Positions 6,923 through 14,957 of a DNA stretch of 27,634 bases are shown one piece after another (position 1 is the first letter of the stretch; each line of letters begins with the position of its first letter). The notes under the pieces were generated by a model. It saw only the letters and a list, made by a program, of their open reading frames with translations. It did no database searches and was not told the DNA's origin. A program made the translations under genes and the position numbers. This DNA comes from DATEVL01 sp964448245. Its GTDB lineage: Bacteria > Chloroflexota > Anaerolineae > Anaerolineales > E44-bin32. The stretch lies in assembly GCA_964448245.1 (NCBI GenBank), contig CAYUWF010000020.1:1-27634 (forward strand), written 5' to 3'.

Positions 6923-8260
6923 ATGGGAGCACAAGAGTCGCCACTGCCGCCTGCCGCCGAGTCGTTGATCGCACGCTTTCGAGAACGCCGCGCCCGGGTT
7001 GGGGTCGTCGGCCTGGGTTACGTCGGTCTGCCGCTGGCCGTCGTCCTGGCGGAGGCCGGCTACACCGTCACCGGCGTCGATCTCGATTCCGGCAAAGTGG
7101 ATGCCCTGCGCCGCGGCCAAAGCTACGTGGAAGACATCCCGGCGGCGACGGTGGCTGCCCTGGTGCGGTCCGGCCGCCTGCAAGTCTCCACCGATTTCTC
7201 CAGCCTGGGCGAAGCCGACGGGGTCAGCATTTGTGTCCCGACTCCGCTGCGCAAGACGGGCGATCCCGACCTCTCCTTCATCGTCTCGGCTACCCAGGCC
7301 CTGCGCCCGGCGCTCCACGCCGGGATGGTGGTAATCCTCGAATCGACGACCTACCCGGGAACAACGCGCGAACTGGTTCTGCCCGAGTTGGCGACGAGCG
7401 GGCTGCGCGTCGGCCAGGACCTGTTCCTGGCCTTCTCGCCGGAGCGCGTCGACCCTGGGCGGTCCGACTGGACGACGAAGAACACGCCCAAAGTGATCGG
7501 CGGAATCACGCCCGCCTGTACGGCCGTGGCCGCCGCCATGTACGAAGCGGCGATGGAGACCGTCGTGCGCGTTTCGTCGGCCGAGGTCGCCGAGATGACG
7601 AAGCTCCTGGAGAACACCTTCCGCGCCGTCAACATCGCCATGGTCAATGAAATGGCGTTGATGTGCGACCGGCTCGGCCTGGATGTGTGGGAGGTGATCG
7701 ACGCCGCCAGCACCAAGCCCTTCGGCTTCATGCGCTTCCTGCCCGGCCCGGGGCTGGGCGGACACTGCATCCCGATCGATCCGCTCTACCTGTCGTGGAA
7801 GATGAAGTCGATCAAGTACAACGCCCGCATCATCGAACTGGCCAGCGAGATCAACACCAACATGCCCCGCTATGTGGTCGCACGCGTGCAGGACGTGCTC
7901 AATGAGCGAGGCCGGGCGCTGCGCGGGGCGCGCCTGCTGGTGATCGGTGTCGCCTACAAGCCGGACATCGGCGACACACGCGAGTCGCCCGCCCTGGACG
8001 TCATCGGCCTGCTGCGCGGCAAGGGCGCCGAGGTGAGCTACTACGATCCGTACGTCCCGTCCATCGAACACGAGGGATGGGGACAAACCTGCGTGCCGGA
8101 TCTGCTGGCCGAGGCCCGGCGCGCCGATTGCGTCGTGATCGTCACGCACCACTCGTCCATCGACTACCGGGCGCTGGTCGAGGCCTCGGCCCTGGTCTTC
8201 GACACGCGCAACGCCGCCGGATCGGCCGGCGTGCGCGATCCGAAGGTCGTCCGACTCTAA
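6923..8260 (+). CDS. UDP-sugar 6-dehydrogenase (WbpA/UDP-GlcNAc or UDP-Glc dehydrogenase family)
   Basis: Nucleotide-sugar dehydrogenase, 445 aa. It has an N-terminal NAD-binding Rossmann motif VGVVGLGYVGLP (26-37), CVPTPLRKTGDPDLS (104-118), the central SAEVAEMTKLLENTFRAVNIA helix (219-239), catalytic Cys282 in GGHCIPIDPLYL, and a C-terminal UDP-binding domain with GVAYKPDIGDTRESP. The CxPTP...DPDLS version and the overall length resemble the WbpA/TviB group, which oxidises UDP-GlcNAc (or UDP-GalNAc) to the uronic acid. UDP-glucose cannot be excluded. GAGG lies about 9 nt upstream. It is 24 nt after the glycosylase and its stop overlaps the epimerase start (TAATG). The next enzyme would act directly on its product. 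Confidence 0.92.
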   Translation: MGAQESPLPPAAESLIARFRERRARVGVVGLGYVGLPLAVVLAEAGYTVTGVDLDSGKVDALRRGQSYVEDIPAATVAALVRSGRLQVSTDFSSLGEADGVSICVPTPLRKTGDPDLSFIVSATQALRPALHAGMVVILESTTYPGTTRELVLPELATSGLRVGQDLFLAFSPERVDPGRSDWTTKNTPKVIGGITPACTAVAAAMYEAAMETVVRVSSAEVAEMTKLLENTFRAVNIAMVNEMALMCDRLGLDVWEVIDAASTKPFGFMRFLPGPGLGGHCIPIDPLYLSWKMKSIKYNARIIELASEINTNMPRYVVARVQDVLNERGRALRGARLLVIGVAYKPDIGDTRESPALDVIGLLRGKGAEVSYYDPYVPSIEHEGWGQTCVPDLLAEARRADCVVIVTHHSSIDYRALVEASALVFDTRNAAGSAGVRDPKVVRL

Positions 8261-9237
8261 TGGCCGACTACCTGGTGACCGGCGCCGCCGGCTTCATCGG
8301 CGCGGCGCTGGTCGAGCGGCTGCTGGAGGATGGGCACCGGGTCTCCGGGCTGGACAACCTGAATGACGCTTATGACCCGCGCCTGAAGGAATGGCGCCTG
8401 GCGCGATTGCGCCAGCGGGCCGGCTTCACCTTCTTGGCCGCCGACATCGCCGACCGGACAGGCCTGGAGCAGGCGCTGGGGACGGCGGTTTTCGACGCCG
8501 TGTTCAATCTGGCGGCGCGCGCCGGCGTGCGGCCGAGCTTGAAGAACCCGGCGGTCTACTTCGAGACCAATGTCCATGGGGCGCTCAACCTGCTCGACGC
8601 CGTCCGCCAGCGCGGCATCCCCAAGTTCGTCCAGGCCTCGACCTCCAGCCTGTACGGCGCGCACAATGCGCGACCGTTCACCGAAGACGCCGACATCTCG
8701 CGCCCGCTCTCGCCGTATGCCGCCTCGAAGGGGGCGGCCGAGCTGCTCTGTCACACCTATCACCATCTCTACGACCTGGACGTCACCGTGCTGCGCTACT
8801 TCACGGTCTACGGCCCGGCCGGCCGCCCGGACATGAGCCTGTTCCGCTTCATCCAGTGGATCGCTGAGGATCGCCCGGTGATCGTGTATGGAGACGGCCG
8901 GCAAGAGCGCGACTTCACCTATCGCGACGACATCGTCGACGGCACGCTGGCCGCCGCGCGGCCACTCGGCTTCGAGGTGATCAACCTGGGCAGCGATCAG
9001 CCGCGGTCGCTGCTGGACGTGATCGGACGTCTCGAGGGGCTGCTGGGACGCCCGGCCCGCCTCGAGTTCCGCCACGAGGCGCCCGCCGACGTTCGCGCCA
9101 CCTGGGCCGACATCACGCGAGCGCGGTCGCTGCTCGGCTGGTCGCCGCGGACGCGCCTCGACGACGGCCTCGCTCGCTGCGTTGAGTGGTACCGCGCCGA
9201 GCAGGCGTGGGCCCGGACGATCGACACGACGGATTGA
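8260..9237 (+). CDS. UDP-uronic acid 4-epimerase-like NAD-dependent epimerase
   Basis: Extended SDR enzyme, 325 aa, starting at the ATG overlapping the dehydrogenase stop. Motifs: NAD-binding GAAGFIG (8-14), NLAARAGVRPSLKNP (83-97), STSSLYG (127-133), catalytic YAASK (Tyr153, Lys157), and a C-terminal DVRATWADITRARSLLGW. The ARAGVR...NP signature and the threonine/aspartate-rich C-terminal block are typical of UDP-glucuronate 4-epimerases (CapI/LpsL type). Coupled to the dehydrogenase, it probably converts UDP-GlcA to UDP-GalA, or the N-acetylated equivalents. It is the last gene before a 279-bp hairpin region. Confidence 0.9.
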   Translation: MADYLVTGAAGFIGAALVERLLEDGHRVSGLDNLNDAYDPRLKEWRLARLRQRAGFTFLAADIADRTGLEQALGTAVFDAVFNLAARAGVRPSLKNPAVYFETNVHGALNLLDAVRQRGIPKFVQASTSSLYGAHNARPFTEDADISRPLSPYAASKGAAELLCHTYHHLYDLDVTVLRYFTVYGPAGRPDMSLFRFIQWIAEDRPVIVYGDGRQERDFTYRDDIVDGTLAAARPLGFEVINLGSDQPRSLLDVIGRLEGLLGRPARLEFRHEAPADVRATWADITRARSLLGWSPRTRLDDGLARCVEWYRAEQAWARTIDTTD

Positions 9238-9278
9238 AGTGATCCCTCCGGCAATTTCACCAAGTGCTCTTTCCACCT

Positions 9279-9456
9279 CACCTCCAACCCCCTCTCCGCG
9301 GAGGAGCTTGCTGAATCGGGAAGGAGCCTGGCGGAGAGGGGGAAGAGGTGAAAGGAGGTGGGGGGAGCTCCGCTCCCCCCACCTCCTTGGAAATACCTCC
9401 CCTCCCCCTGCAGCCCTTCTCACCATTCGTGGACAAGCTCAATGCAGGGGGAGGGG
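9279..9456. repeat. Composite intergenic repeat of three hairpins
   Basis: The 279-bp gap 9238-9516 holds no credible gene but three successive dyads. (a) 9279-9284 + 9288-9299 pair with 9345-9350 + 9331-9342 (18 bp with a small internal loop). (b) 9352-9368 pairs perfectly with 9372-9388 (17 bp, 3-nt loop). (c) 9399-9412 pairs with 9443-9456 (14 bp). Arms are C/T-rich on one side and G/A-rich on the other. The CCCCCTCTCC...GGAGAGGGGG style recalls non-coding hairpin repeats common in GC-rich bacterial genomes. It could end the tsaE-epimerase transcript or be a decayed MITE-like element. A related element lies at 23256-23351. Confidence 0.8.
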
Positions 9457-9516
9457 TAAGGGGTGGGGGTCCGGAAGCACATTGGCCGGCGGAGTCTCTA
9501 GCCAGGTTCGGGAACG

Positions 9517-10866
9517 ATGTTCTTCAAGGACCTGATCTCCCGCGCCGCCGCCAACCCGCTCTTCCGCAGGGTTCTCCGCAATTCAGGCTACTTGGTGTCG
9601 GCTAACGGCCTGGCGACAGCCGGCAGCATGCTGCAAGGCGCGCTGGCGGCGCGGCTGGTTGGCGTCGAAGGCCTGGGGATCCTCGGACTCGTGACGGACT
9701 TCGCCAGCAACGTCAACCGGCTGACCTCGTTCCGCATGGGCCAACTGGTCGTGCGCTTTGTCGGCGAGTATGCCGCCGCCGACGAAGAGCAGAAAGCCGC
9801 CGCCGTCTTCAAGGCCGCCGGGCTGATCGAAATCGCCAGCTCGCTGGTCGCCGTCATCCTGATCGTGCTCCTGGCCCCGCTTGCGGCGACCTACCTGGCC
9901 CACGCCCCCGCCACGGCGCCGCTTTTCATGCTCTATGGCCTGGCGATCCTGGCCAACTTGATGAACGAAAGCGCCACCGGGCTGCTCCAATTCAGCGATC
10001 GCTTCGGCCTGCTGGCGCGGATCACGGTCGGGCAGAGCCTGTTGACGCTGGTCCTGATGGTGGTCGCTTTCGTCGGCGGGGGCGGGCTGACCGAGGTCGT
10101 CCTGGTCTACACGCTGGGCAAAGCCAGCGGCGCCATCGCCACGACCTTCCTGGCGATACTCGAGGCGAGGCGCCGGTGGGGCGGCAGGTGGTGGCGGGCG
10201 CCCCTGCCGTCGCTGGCCTCGCGCTGGCGGGAAATGGCTCGCTTTGCCACCAGCACGAATCTGGCGACGACGATCACTCTGATCACGCGCGACAGCGAGC
10301 TGCTCTGGCTGGGTCTGCTGAGCGACCCCATCCAGGTGGGTACTTACAAGGTCGCCCGCGCCCTGGCCGGGGTGGTCTACTTGCCGGTGGAGCCGATGAT
10401 CCGTACGACCTATCGCGAGACCGCCATCGAGGTGGGCCACCGGCGCTGGCCCAACGTGCGCTACCTGCTGCGCAGCGGCAGCCTGCTGGCCGGCGCGTGG
10501 ACGCTGGTGGCGGTCTTCGGTCTGGCGGTCTTCGGGCCGTGGATCATCCGCGTCGTCTACACGGCGGAGTTCCTGCCGTCCTATCCGGTGCTGATCGTGC
10601 TGCTCGTCGGCGCGGCGGCGGTCAACATCTTCTACTGGAATCGCAGTCTGTTGCTCCTGCTCGGCATGCCGCACTACCCGAACTGGGTCCACGCCATCGC
10701 CGGTGCGCTGAAGATCGCCGGTTCGATCGTGTGGGTTCCGGCAGGGGGCGCGATGGCGATGGCCGGGCTGTTGAGCGGTTACTTCGTGGCGACGACGGGC
10801 GTACTGGTGCGTAAGTCGATGCAGGTCCTGGGGCGGGCGCAGGCGGCGCCGGCCGAGGGAGGCTGA
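9517..10866 (+). CDS. Wzx-like polysaccharide flippase (MOP superfamily)
   Basis: Multi-pass membrane protein of 449 aa with about 12-14 hydrophobic helices. The opening matches the polysaccharide-biosynthesis/Wzx branch: a basic RRVLRNSGYLVSANGLATAG helix, ARLVGVEGLGILGLV, and an Arg/Asp pair in TLITRDSELLWLGLL in the middle, as in O-antigen flippases. Such proteins flip undecaprenyl-diphosphate-linked repeat units across the inner membrane. No Shine-Dalgarno stronger than GGGAA precedes the ATG. It follows the hairpin region, so it may start a separate transcript, but I see no clear promoter. It is followed 4 nt later by a GT4 gene. Confidence 0.85.
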   Translation: MFFKDLISRAAANPLFRRVLRNSGYLVSANGLATAGSMLQGALAARLVGVEGLGILGLVTDFASNVNRLTSFRMGQLVVRFVGEYAAADEEQKAAAVFKAAGLIEIASSLVAVILIVLLAPLAATYLAHAPATAPLFMLYGLAILANLMNESATGLLQFSDRFGLLARITVGQSLLTLVLMVVAFVGGGGLTEVVLVYTLGKASGAIATTFLAILEARRRWGGRWWRAPLPSLASRWREMARFATSTNLATTITLITRDSELLWLGLLSDPIQVGTYKVARALAGVVYLPVEPMIRTTYRETAIEVGHRRWPNVRYLLRSGSLLAGAWTLVAVFGLAVFGPWIIRVVYTAEFLPSYPVLIVLLVGAAAVNIFYWNRSLLLLLGMPHYPNWVHAIAGALKIAGSIVWVPAGGAMAMAGLLSGYFVATTGVLVRKSMQVLGRAQAAPAEGG

Positions 10867-10870
10867 GCAC

Positions 10871-12022
10871 ATGCGCGTCGCCTGCATCGCCACCTCACGT
10901 ATCCCGTCGCGCTCGGCTAATTCGATACGCGTGCTGAAGGTCTGCCAGGCCCTGGTACGCCTCGGGCATGAGGTCGACCTGTGGACGCCGGGTCCTTCGC
11001 CGGCGCCCGCCTGGCCGGAGTTGAGGCGAACCTACGACGTGCGGGCCGAGTTCGGCTTGCACCGGGCGGGATCCTGGCCTCCGCTTCGTCGCTGGGATTT
11101 CAGCATCGGGGCCGTTCGCCAGTCGATCCGCGCCAAGCCCGATCTGTGGTACGTCTGGCCGTATCAGGCGGCGGCGACGCTGGCGCAGCTCGGCCATCCG
11201 ACGATCCTTGAAGTTCACGACCGCCCGGCCGGCCTTGCCGGGCCGACGCTCTTCCGCCTGTTTTTGCGCGGGCGCGGCGCCCGCCGGCTGCTGATCATCA
11301 CCGAGGCGCTGCGGGGATGGATGGAAGCGCGCTACGCCGCGCACCTGCAGCCGCCGTTCACCGTCATCACCCCGAGCGGAGTCGACCTCGAAGCGTATGA
11401 GGGGCTGCCCGGGCCGAGCGAAGCCCGCGCCCGGCTTGGATGGAAGGATCGTTTCGTCGCCTGCTACACCGGCCACTTGTATCCGGGGCGGGGCCTCGAG
11501 CTGATGAGAGACTTGGCCCGGCGCAACCCAAAAATCGTCTTCGTCTGGGCCGGCGGCGAGCCGGAGGCGGTCGGGGCATGGGCGGCACGGCTCGAGGCGG
11601 AGGACATCCAGAACGTCCGCCTCCTGGGTTTCGTCCCGCAAAGGGACTTGCCCCTGATCCACGCCGCCAGCGACGTTCTGCTCATGCCCTACGAGCGCGC
11701 CATCGCCGCCAGCAGCGGAGGCGACACGGCGGCCTTTGCCAGCCCGATGAAGGCCTTCGAATATATGGCGGCCGGCCGTCCGATCCTCTCGAGCGATCTG
11801 CCCGTCTTCCGCGAGGTGCTGAACGACGAGAACGCCATCCTGCTCGAACCGGGGGCCGTCGACGAATGGGAGGTGGCGCTGAGGGGCTTGGCCGCCGATG
11901 GGGCGCAGCGCCTGCGCCTTGGGGAAGCCGCGCGCCGCTCGGCCGGATCCTACTCGTGGCTCGAACGGACGCGACGCGCGCTGGAGGGAATCGAGCCCGA
12001 GGAGGGGAGGGCCGGAGGATGA
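10871..12022 (+). CDS. Glycosyltransferase family 4
   Basis: A GT-B-fold glycosyltransferase, 383 aa, with an N-terminal acceptor domain starting MRVACIATSRIPSRSANSIRV and a C-terminal GT1/4 domain. Visible elements: ITPSGVDLEAYEG (about 168-180), the second-domain strand FVACYTGHLYPGRGLE, and SPMKAFEYMAAGRPIL near residues 290-305, the nucleotide-sugar-binding segment. Here only the second Glu of the EX7E motif is present, which is common in this SPxKxxEYMA subgroup. It would add a sugar on the cytoplasmic face to the lipid-linked glycan. It lies 4 nt after the flippase and overlaps the next gene by ATGA. Confidence 0.9.
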   Translation: MRVACIATSRIPSRSANSIRVLKVCQALVRLGHEVDLWTPGPSPAPAWPELRRTYDVRAEFGLHRAGSWPPLRRWDFSIGAVRQSIRAKPDLWYVWPYQAAATLAQLGHPTILEVHDRPAGLAGPTLFRLFLRGRGARRLLIITEALRGWMEARYAAHLQPPFTVITPSGVDLEAYEGLPGPSEARARLGWKDRFVACYTGHLYPGRGLELMRDLARRNPKIVFVWAGGEPEAVGAWAARLEAEDIQNVRLLGFVPQRDLPLIHAASDVLLMPYERAIAASSGGDTAAFASPMKAFEYMAAGRPILSSDLPVFREVLNDENAILLEPGAVDEWEVALRGLAADGAQRLRLGEAARRSAGSYSWLERTRRALEGIEPEEGRAGG

Positions 12023-13341
12023 GCCGCCTGCGGACCGACCCGGCCTTGCGCTTCGGCGTGATCATCGCTGTCGTCTCCGCTGTTCAGCGCGTGCTGCTGT
12101 GGATCGTCTATGCCCCAGTCTCGTACGGGGACAGCGGGTCCTACTTTCGCTCGGCGGCGGTGTTGGCGCGCCTGACGCTCGACGGCTATGACGGCACACG
12201 GGTGCCGGGCTACCCGGCTTTCGTGGCGCTCGTTGGCGTGGAGGCCAATCGGGTCTTCGCCGCCCAGCTGGCCCTCGGATGGCTGATCACGATGCTGCTC
12301 TACGTGTGGACCTGGCACACGTCGCACCGGACGATGCTCGCCGTCCTCGTCGCCTGCGCCTACACCCTCGTCCCGGCCTTGTTCCTCTTCGAAGCCAATC
12401 TCCTGACGGAGACGCTGACCTCCTTCCTGCTGGTCCTCAGCTTCGTCCTGCTCGTCCCTCTCGAGCGCGCCGGCGCCTGGGCTCGAGGGGCTTCGGCCTT
12501 CGGCCTCGGCCTGGCAGCGGGGGCGGTGGGCCTCGTCCGAATCCTCTTCTACCCGCTCGCAGTCTGGCTCATTCCGTTCGTCTGGGCTGCCGGTGGCGGC
12601 TCGAGGAAAGGACGCCTGCTGAGGACCGGGCTGTACCTGGTTCCTTCGTTGCTGCTCCTGGTGGGTTGGGTCGGTTACATCTACAGCGCCTTCGGGTTTC
12701 TGGCCCCCACCACGATGGGCGGCTATAACCTGGTCCAGCACGCCGGGGTGTTCTTCGAGTATCTGCCGGACGAGGACGCCGTCATCCGAGACACATACCT
12801 GAAGTACCGCGACGCCCGCCTCGCCGCGCGCGGCGACCAGACGAACACGATCTGGGAGGCCATCCCCGAGCTGACCGACGTCAGCGGTTTCGGTTTCTAC
12901 GACCTATCGCGCGAAATGCAGCGCCTCTCGCTGAAACTGATTCGGGAATACCCCGATCTCTATTTGCGTAATGTCGCCGAAGGCTGGCTCGACTTCTGGA
13001 AGGCGCCGGTGTATTGGGATCCGGCGAACGCCGCGTCGCCCGCCGTGGCCGAGGTCCTGCGGCTGTGGGCGGGTGTCGGGCGCGCCATCACCCTGGCGGC
13101 GAACGCGGCGTTCCTTGTCCTCAGTCTGTGGGTCATTCTCCGCTTCCGACGCTGTTGGCCTCTGCTGCGCGACCGGGCATGGTTGGCCGCCTGGGGTTTC
13201 ATCTGGTTCACTTCCTTTGTGCAGACGATCGCCGACCACGGGGACAACCCGCGCTTTCTGATACCCTTGCAGGCCATCGTCTTCTACAGCGTTGTGATCG
13301 GAGCCGACTTCGTCTATCGGCGGGAAAAGGGCAAGGTGTGA
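12019..13341 (+). CDS. GT-C/GT39-like membrane glycosyltransferase, candidate 1
   Basis: A 440-aa integral membrane protein with about 10 helices. ATG 12019 is preceded by GGAGG and overlaps the previous stop. After the first helix comes SYGDSGSYF, with an acidic residue (Asp38) where GT-C enzymes such as protein O-mannosyltransferases carry their catalytic acid. FEANLLTETLTSFLL and a long periplasmic segment (about residues 230-330) are in keeping with GT-C architecture. Such enzymes use polyprenyl-phosphate sugars on the outer face of the membrane. The donor could come from the GT2 gene at 16062. A Wzy polymerase role is an alternative. Family call moderate. Confidence 0.7.
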   Translation: MSRLRTDPALRFGVIIAVVSAVQRVLLWIVYAPVSYGDSGSYFRSAAVLARLTLDGYDGTRVPGYPAFVALVGVEANRVFAAQLALGWLITMLLYVWTWHTSHRTMLAVLVACAYTLVPALFLFEANLLTETLTSFLLVLSFVLLVPLERAGAWARGASAFGLGLAAGAVGLVRILFYPLAVWLIPFVWAAGGGSRKGRLLRTGLYLVPSLLLLVGWVGYIYSAFGFLAPTTMGGYNLVQHAGVFFEYLPDEDAVIRDTYLKYRDARLAARGDQTNTIWEAIPELTDVSGFGFYDLSREMQRLSLKLIREYPDLYLRNVAEGWLDFWKAPVYWDPANAASPAVAEVLRLWAGVGRAITLAANAAFLVLSLWVILRFRRCWPLLRDRAWLAAWGFIWFTSFVQTIADHGDNPRFLIPLQAIVFYSVVIGADFVYRREKGKV

Positions 13342-14903
13342 ACCGTCGGGGACCTTTCCGAACACAGGACTTCGCGTGGTGGTTGGGCGGCGCCCTCGTC
13401 GGCCTCGCCCTCGCCGCCATCGACGCCCCGCTCCCGGCCGGATGGGCGGCTTATGCGATTCTGGGTCTGCTCGGCGGATTCCTGGCAGGCTGGGTTTGGC
13501 GCGGCGTCGTGAGGGGCGAGGGCCGGCGCAGCCTGCTGGCAGCGTTTCTTGTTGCGTTTGCGCTTCGGTTTGCCCTAGGCCTGGCATGGGGCAACCTGCT
13601 CCCTCCATACGGCAACGATGTGCCCCATCATGAGGCGGGCTTTTTCTTCCCCGATGCCTATGACCGGGACCGATCCGCCTGGTCGATCGGCCGAACCGAC
13701 ACCAGCCTGCTCGACTCGTTCGACGGCGCCAAGGGCGATCAGTACGGCAGCCTGCTGTTCCTGACGGCTGTCATCTACCGTCTCTTCGGGCCGGCGGTGG
13801 AATGGACAGTGCTGCCTATGGCGGCGGCAGCCCTGTTTGGGGCGCTGGCGGTCTTGCTGACCTGGGGATTCGCCCGCCATGCCTTTGGGCCGAGACCCGC
13901 CGCGATCGCCGCCTGGCTTGTCGCCCTCTACCCGGAGGCGGTCCTGCTGGGATCGGTGGCGATGCGCGAGCCTTTCATCATGGCCGGCATGGCCTCCGCC
14001 CTTTTCGGTTACAGCCTCGGGCGTGAAGGCGACCTGCGTTCGGGGGCCGGATGGATCGTCGGCGGCTGTCTGCTTGGCCTGGTCGTTTCGCCGCCCTTCG
14101 GCCTGGCGACGGCCGGCCTGATTGGGCTGGCGTGGGTGTGGGAAGGTCGCTCTGGAAAGAGAGCCTCCGGCTGGGTGATTCTCGGCCTGATCGGGGTCGG
14201 GTTGGCGGCGGTGGCCCTGAGCCTTCGTGCCTGGGCGCTCCAAGGAGGTCCGAGCGGCGCAGGCGGCATCCCCACCTGGTTGCTCGAGGGTGTCCAGTAT
14301 GAGCTCGGGAAGTTGTGGCTGGCCTCCGGTTGGATCCAGTACCTCTTCGGCCAGACTCCGCCGTGGGCCCATCCTCCTCTGGCGACGCTGTACGGCCTGG
14401 TGCAGCCCTTCTTGCCGGCCGCCGTGATGGACAACACGGGCGTGATTCTGACGCGCCTGGTCATGATCTGGCGATCCCTGGGGTGGTTCGCCGTCCTGCC
14501 GGTGCTGCTGTATGCGCCGATCGCCTCGGTCCGTAACGAGGGTTGGCGAAGTTTGGCCACCTATTTGACGGTGGTCGTTCTGGTTTCGGCGGTCTTGATT
14601 TCCTATCGTTACGCCGGAGATCAGTGGGACAGCCCGCGCTATCGGGCGGCGCTCCTGCCCTTCTTGGCCTCGCTCGTCGGATGGGCATGGAGTGGGGCGC
14701 TCTCGCGGGGCGACCGCTGGCTCCTCTGGTGCGTCGTGCTCGTTGTCCTGGAGACTCTGATTCTGGGTTGGTGGTATGCCGGCAGGTACTATCACATCCC
14801 ACGGCTCAGCCTATTCCGGACCCTGGGGATCGCCGGCGTCCTGGGCCTGGGGCTGCTCCTGACCGCGGCGCTGACGGAGAAGCGCGGGCGCAGCATCGCT
14901 TGA
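13338..14903 (+). CDS. GT-C/GT39-like membrane glycosyltransferase, candidate 2
   Basis: A 521-aa multi-pass protein. The start is GTG 13338, overlapping the previous stop (GTGA) with AAGG just upstream. Two N-terminal helices and a third are followed by an outer loop with FPDAYDRDRSAW (about 105-115) and KGDQYGSLLFLTAVIYRLFG, similar to the first loop of GT39-like enzymes, in which Asp is catalytic. YPEAVLLGSVAMREPFIMAG resembles the second cytoplasmic-side helix pair of that group. About 12 helices in total. Its last codons contain the -35 box of the gmd promoter. Role inferred as transfer of a sugar from a lipid-phosphate donor; specificity unknown. Confidence 0.7.
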   Translation: MNRRGPFRTQDFAWWLGGALVGLALAAIDAPLPAGWAAYAILGLLGGFLAGWVWRGVVRGEGRRSLLAAFLVAFALRFALGLAWGNLLPPYGNDVPHHEAGFFFPDAYDRDRSAWSIGRTDTSLLDSFDGAKGDQYGSLLFLTAVIYRLFGPAVEWTVLPMAAAALFGALAVLLTWGFARHAFGPRPAAIAAWLVALYPEAVLLGSVAMREPFIMAGMASALFGYSLGREGDLRSGAGWIVGGCLLGLVVSPPFGLATAGLIGLAWVWEGRSGKRASGWVILGLIGVGLAAVALSLRAWALQGGPSGAGGIPTWLLEGVQYELGKLWLASGWIQYLFGQTPPWAHPPLATLYGLVQPFLPAAVMDNTGVILTRLVMIWRSLGWFAVLPVLLYAPIASVRNEGWRSLATYLTVVVLVSAVLISYRYAGDQWDSPRYRAALLPFLASLVGWAWSGALSRGDRWLLWCVVLVVLETLILGWWYAGRYYHIPRLSLFRTLGIAGVLGLGLLLTAALTEKRGRSIA

Positions 14904-14944
14904 CGTGCCTCCTGGCGGCTGTATAATTCAGTTGTTGAATTTTG
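14900..14944 (+). promoter_or_regulatory. gmd promoter with palindromic operator over the -10 box
   Basis: TTGACG (14900-14905), 16-bp spacer, TATAAT (14922-14927). The last half of the -10 is part of the inverted repeat AATTCA-GTTGT-TGAATT (14925-14941), which also covers the expected transcription start near 14934. The 23 bp at 14922-14944 recur without any mismatch at 25272-25294, in front of a winged-helix regulator gene. The position would let a bound repressor block RNA polymerase. The -35 overlaps the stop codon of the previous gene. Confidence 0.85.
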
Positions 14945-14957
14945 ACGCGAGGGTGAT

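Noticed and set aside
6029..8152. 707-codon minus-strand frame opposite the glycosylase and dehydrogenase genes
   Set aside because: Antisense shadow of conserved genes with low-complexity composition and no family motifs.
9279..9456. CRISPR array
   Set aside because: The repeats are inverted arms of hairpins, not evenly spaced direct repeats, and no cas gene is nearby.
9182..9605. Short frames in the hairpin region before Wzx
   Set aside because: They run through inverted repeats and have Gly/Arg/Pro-rich content without start signals or family marks.
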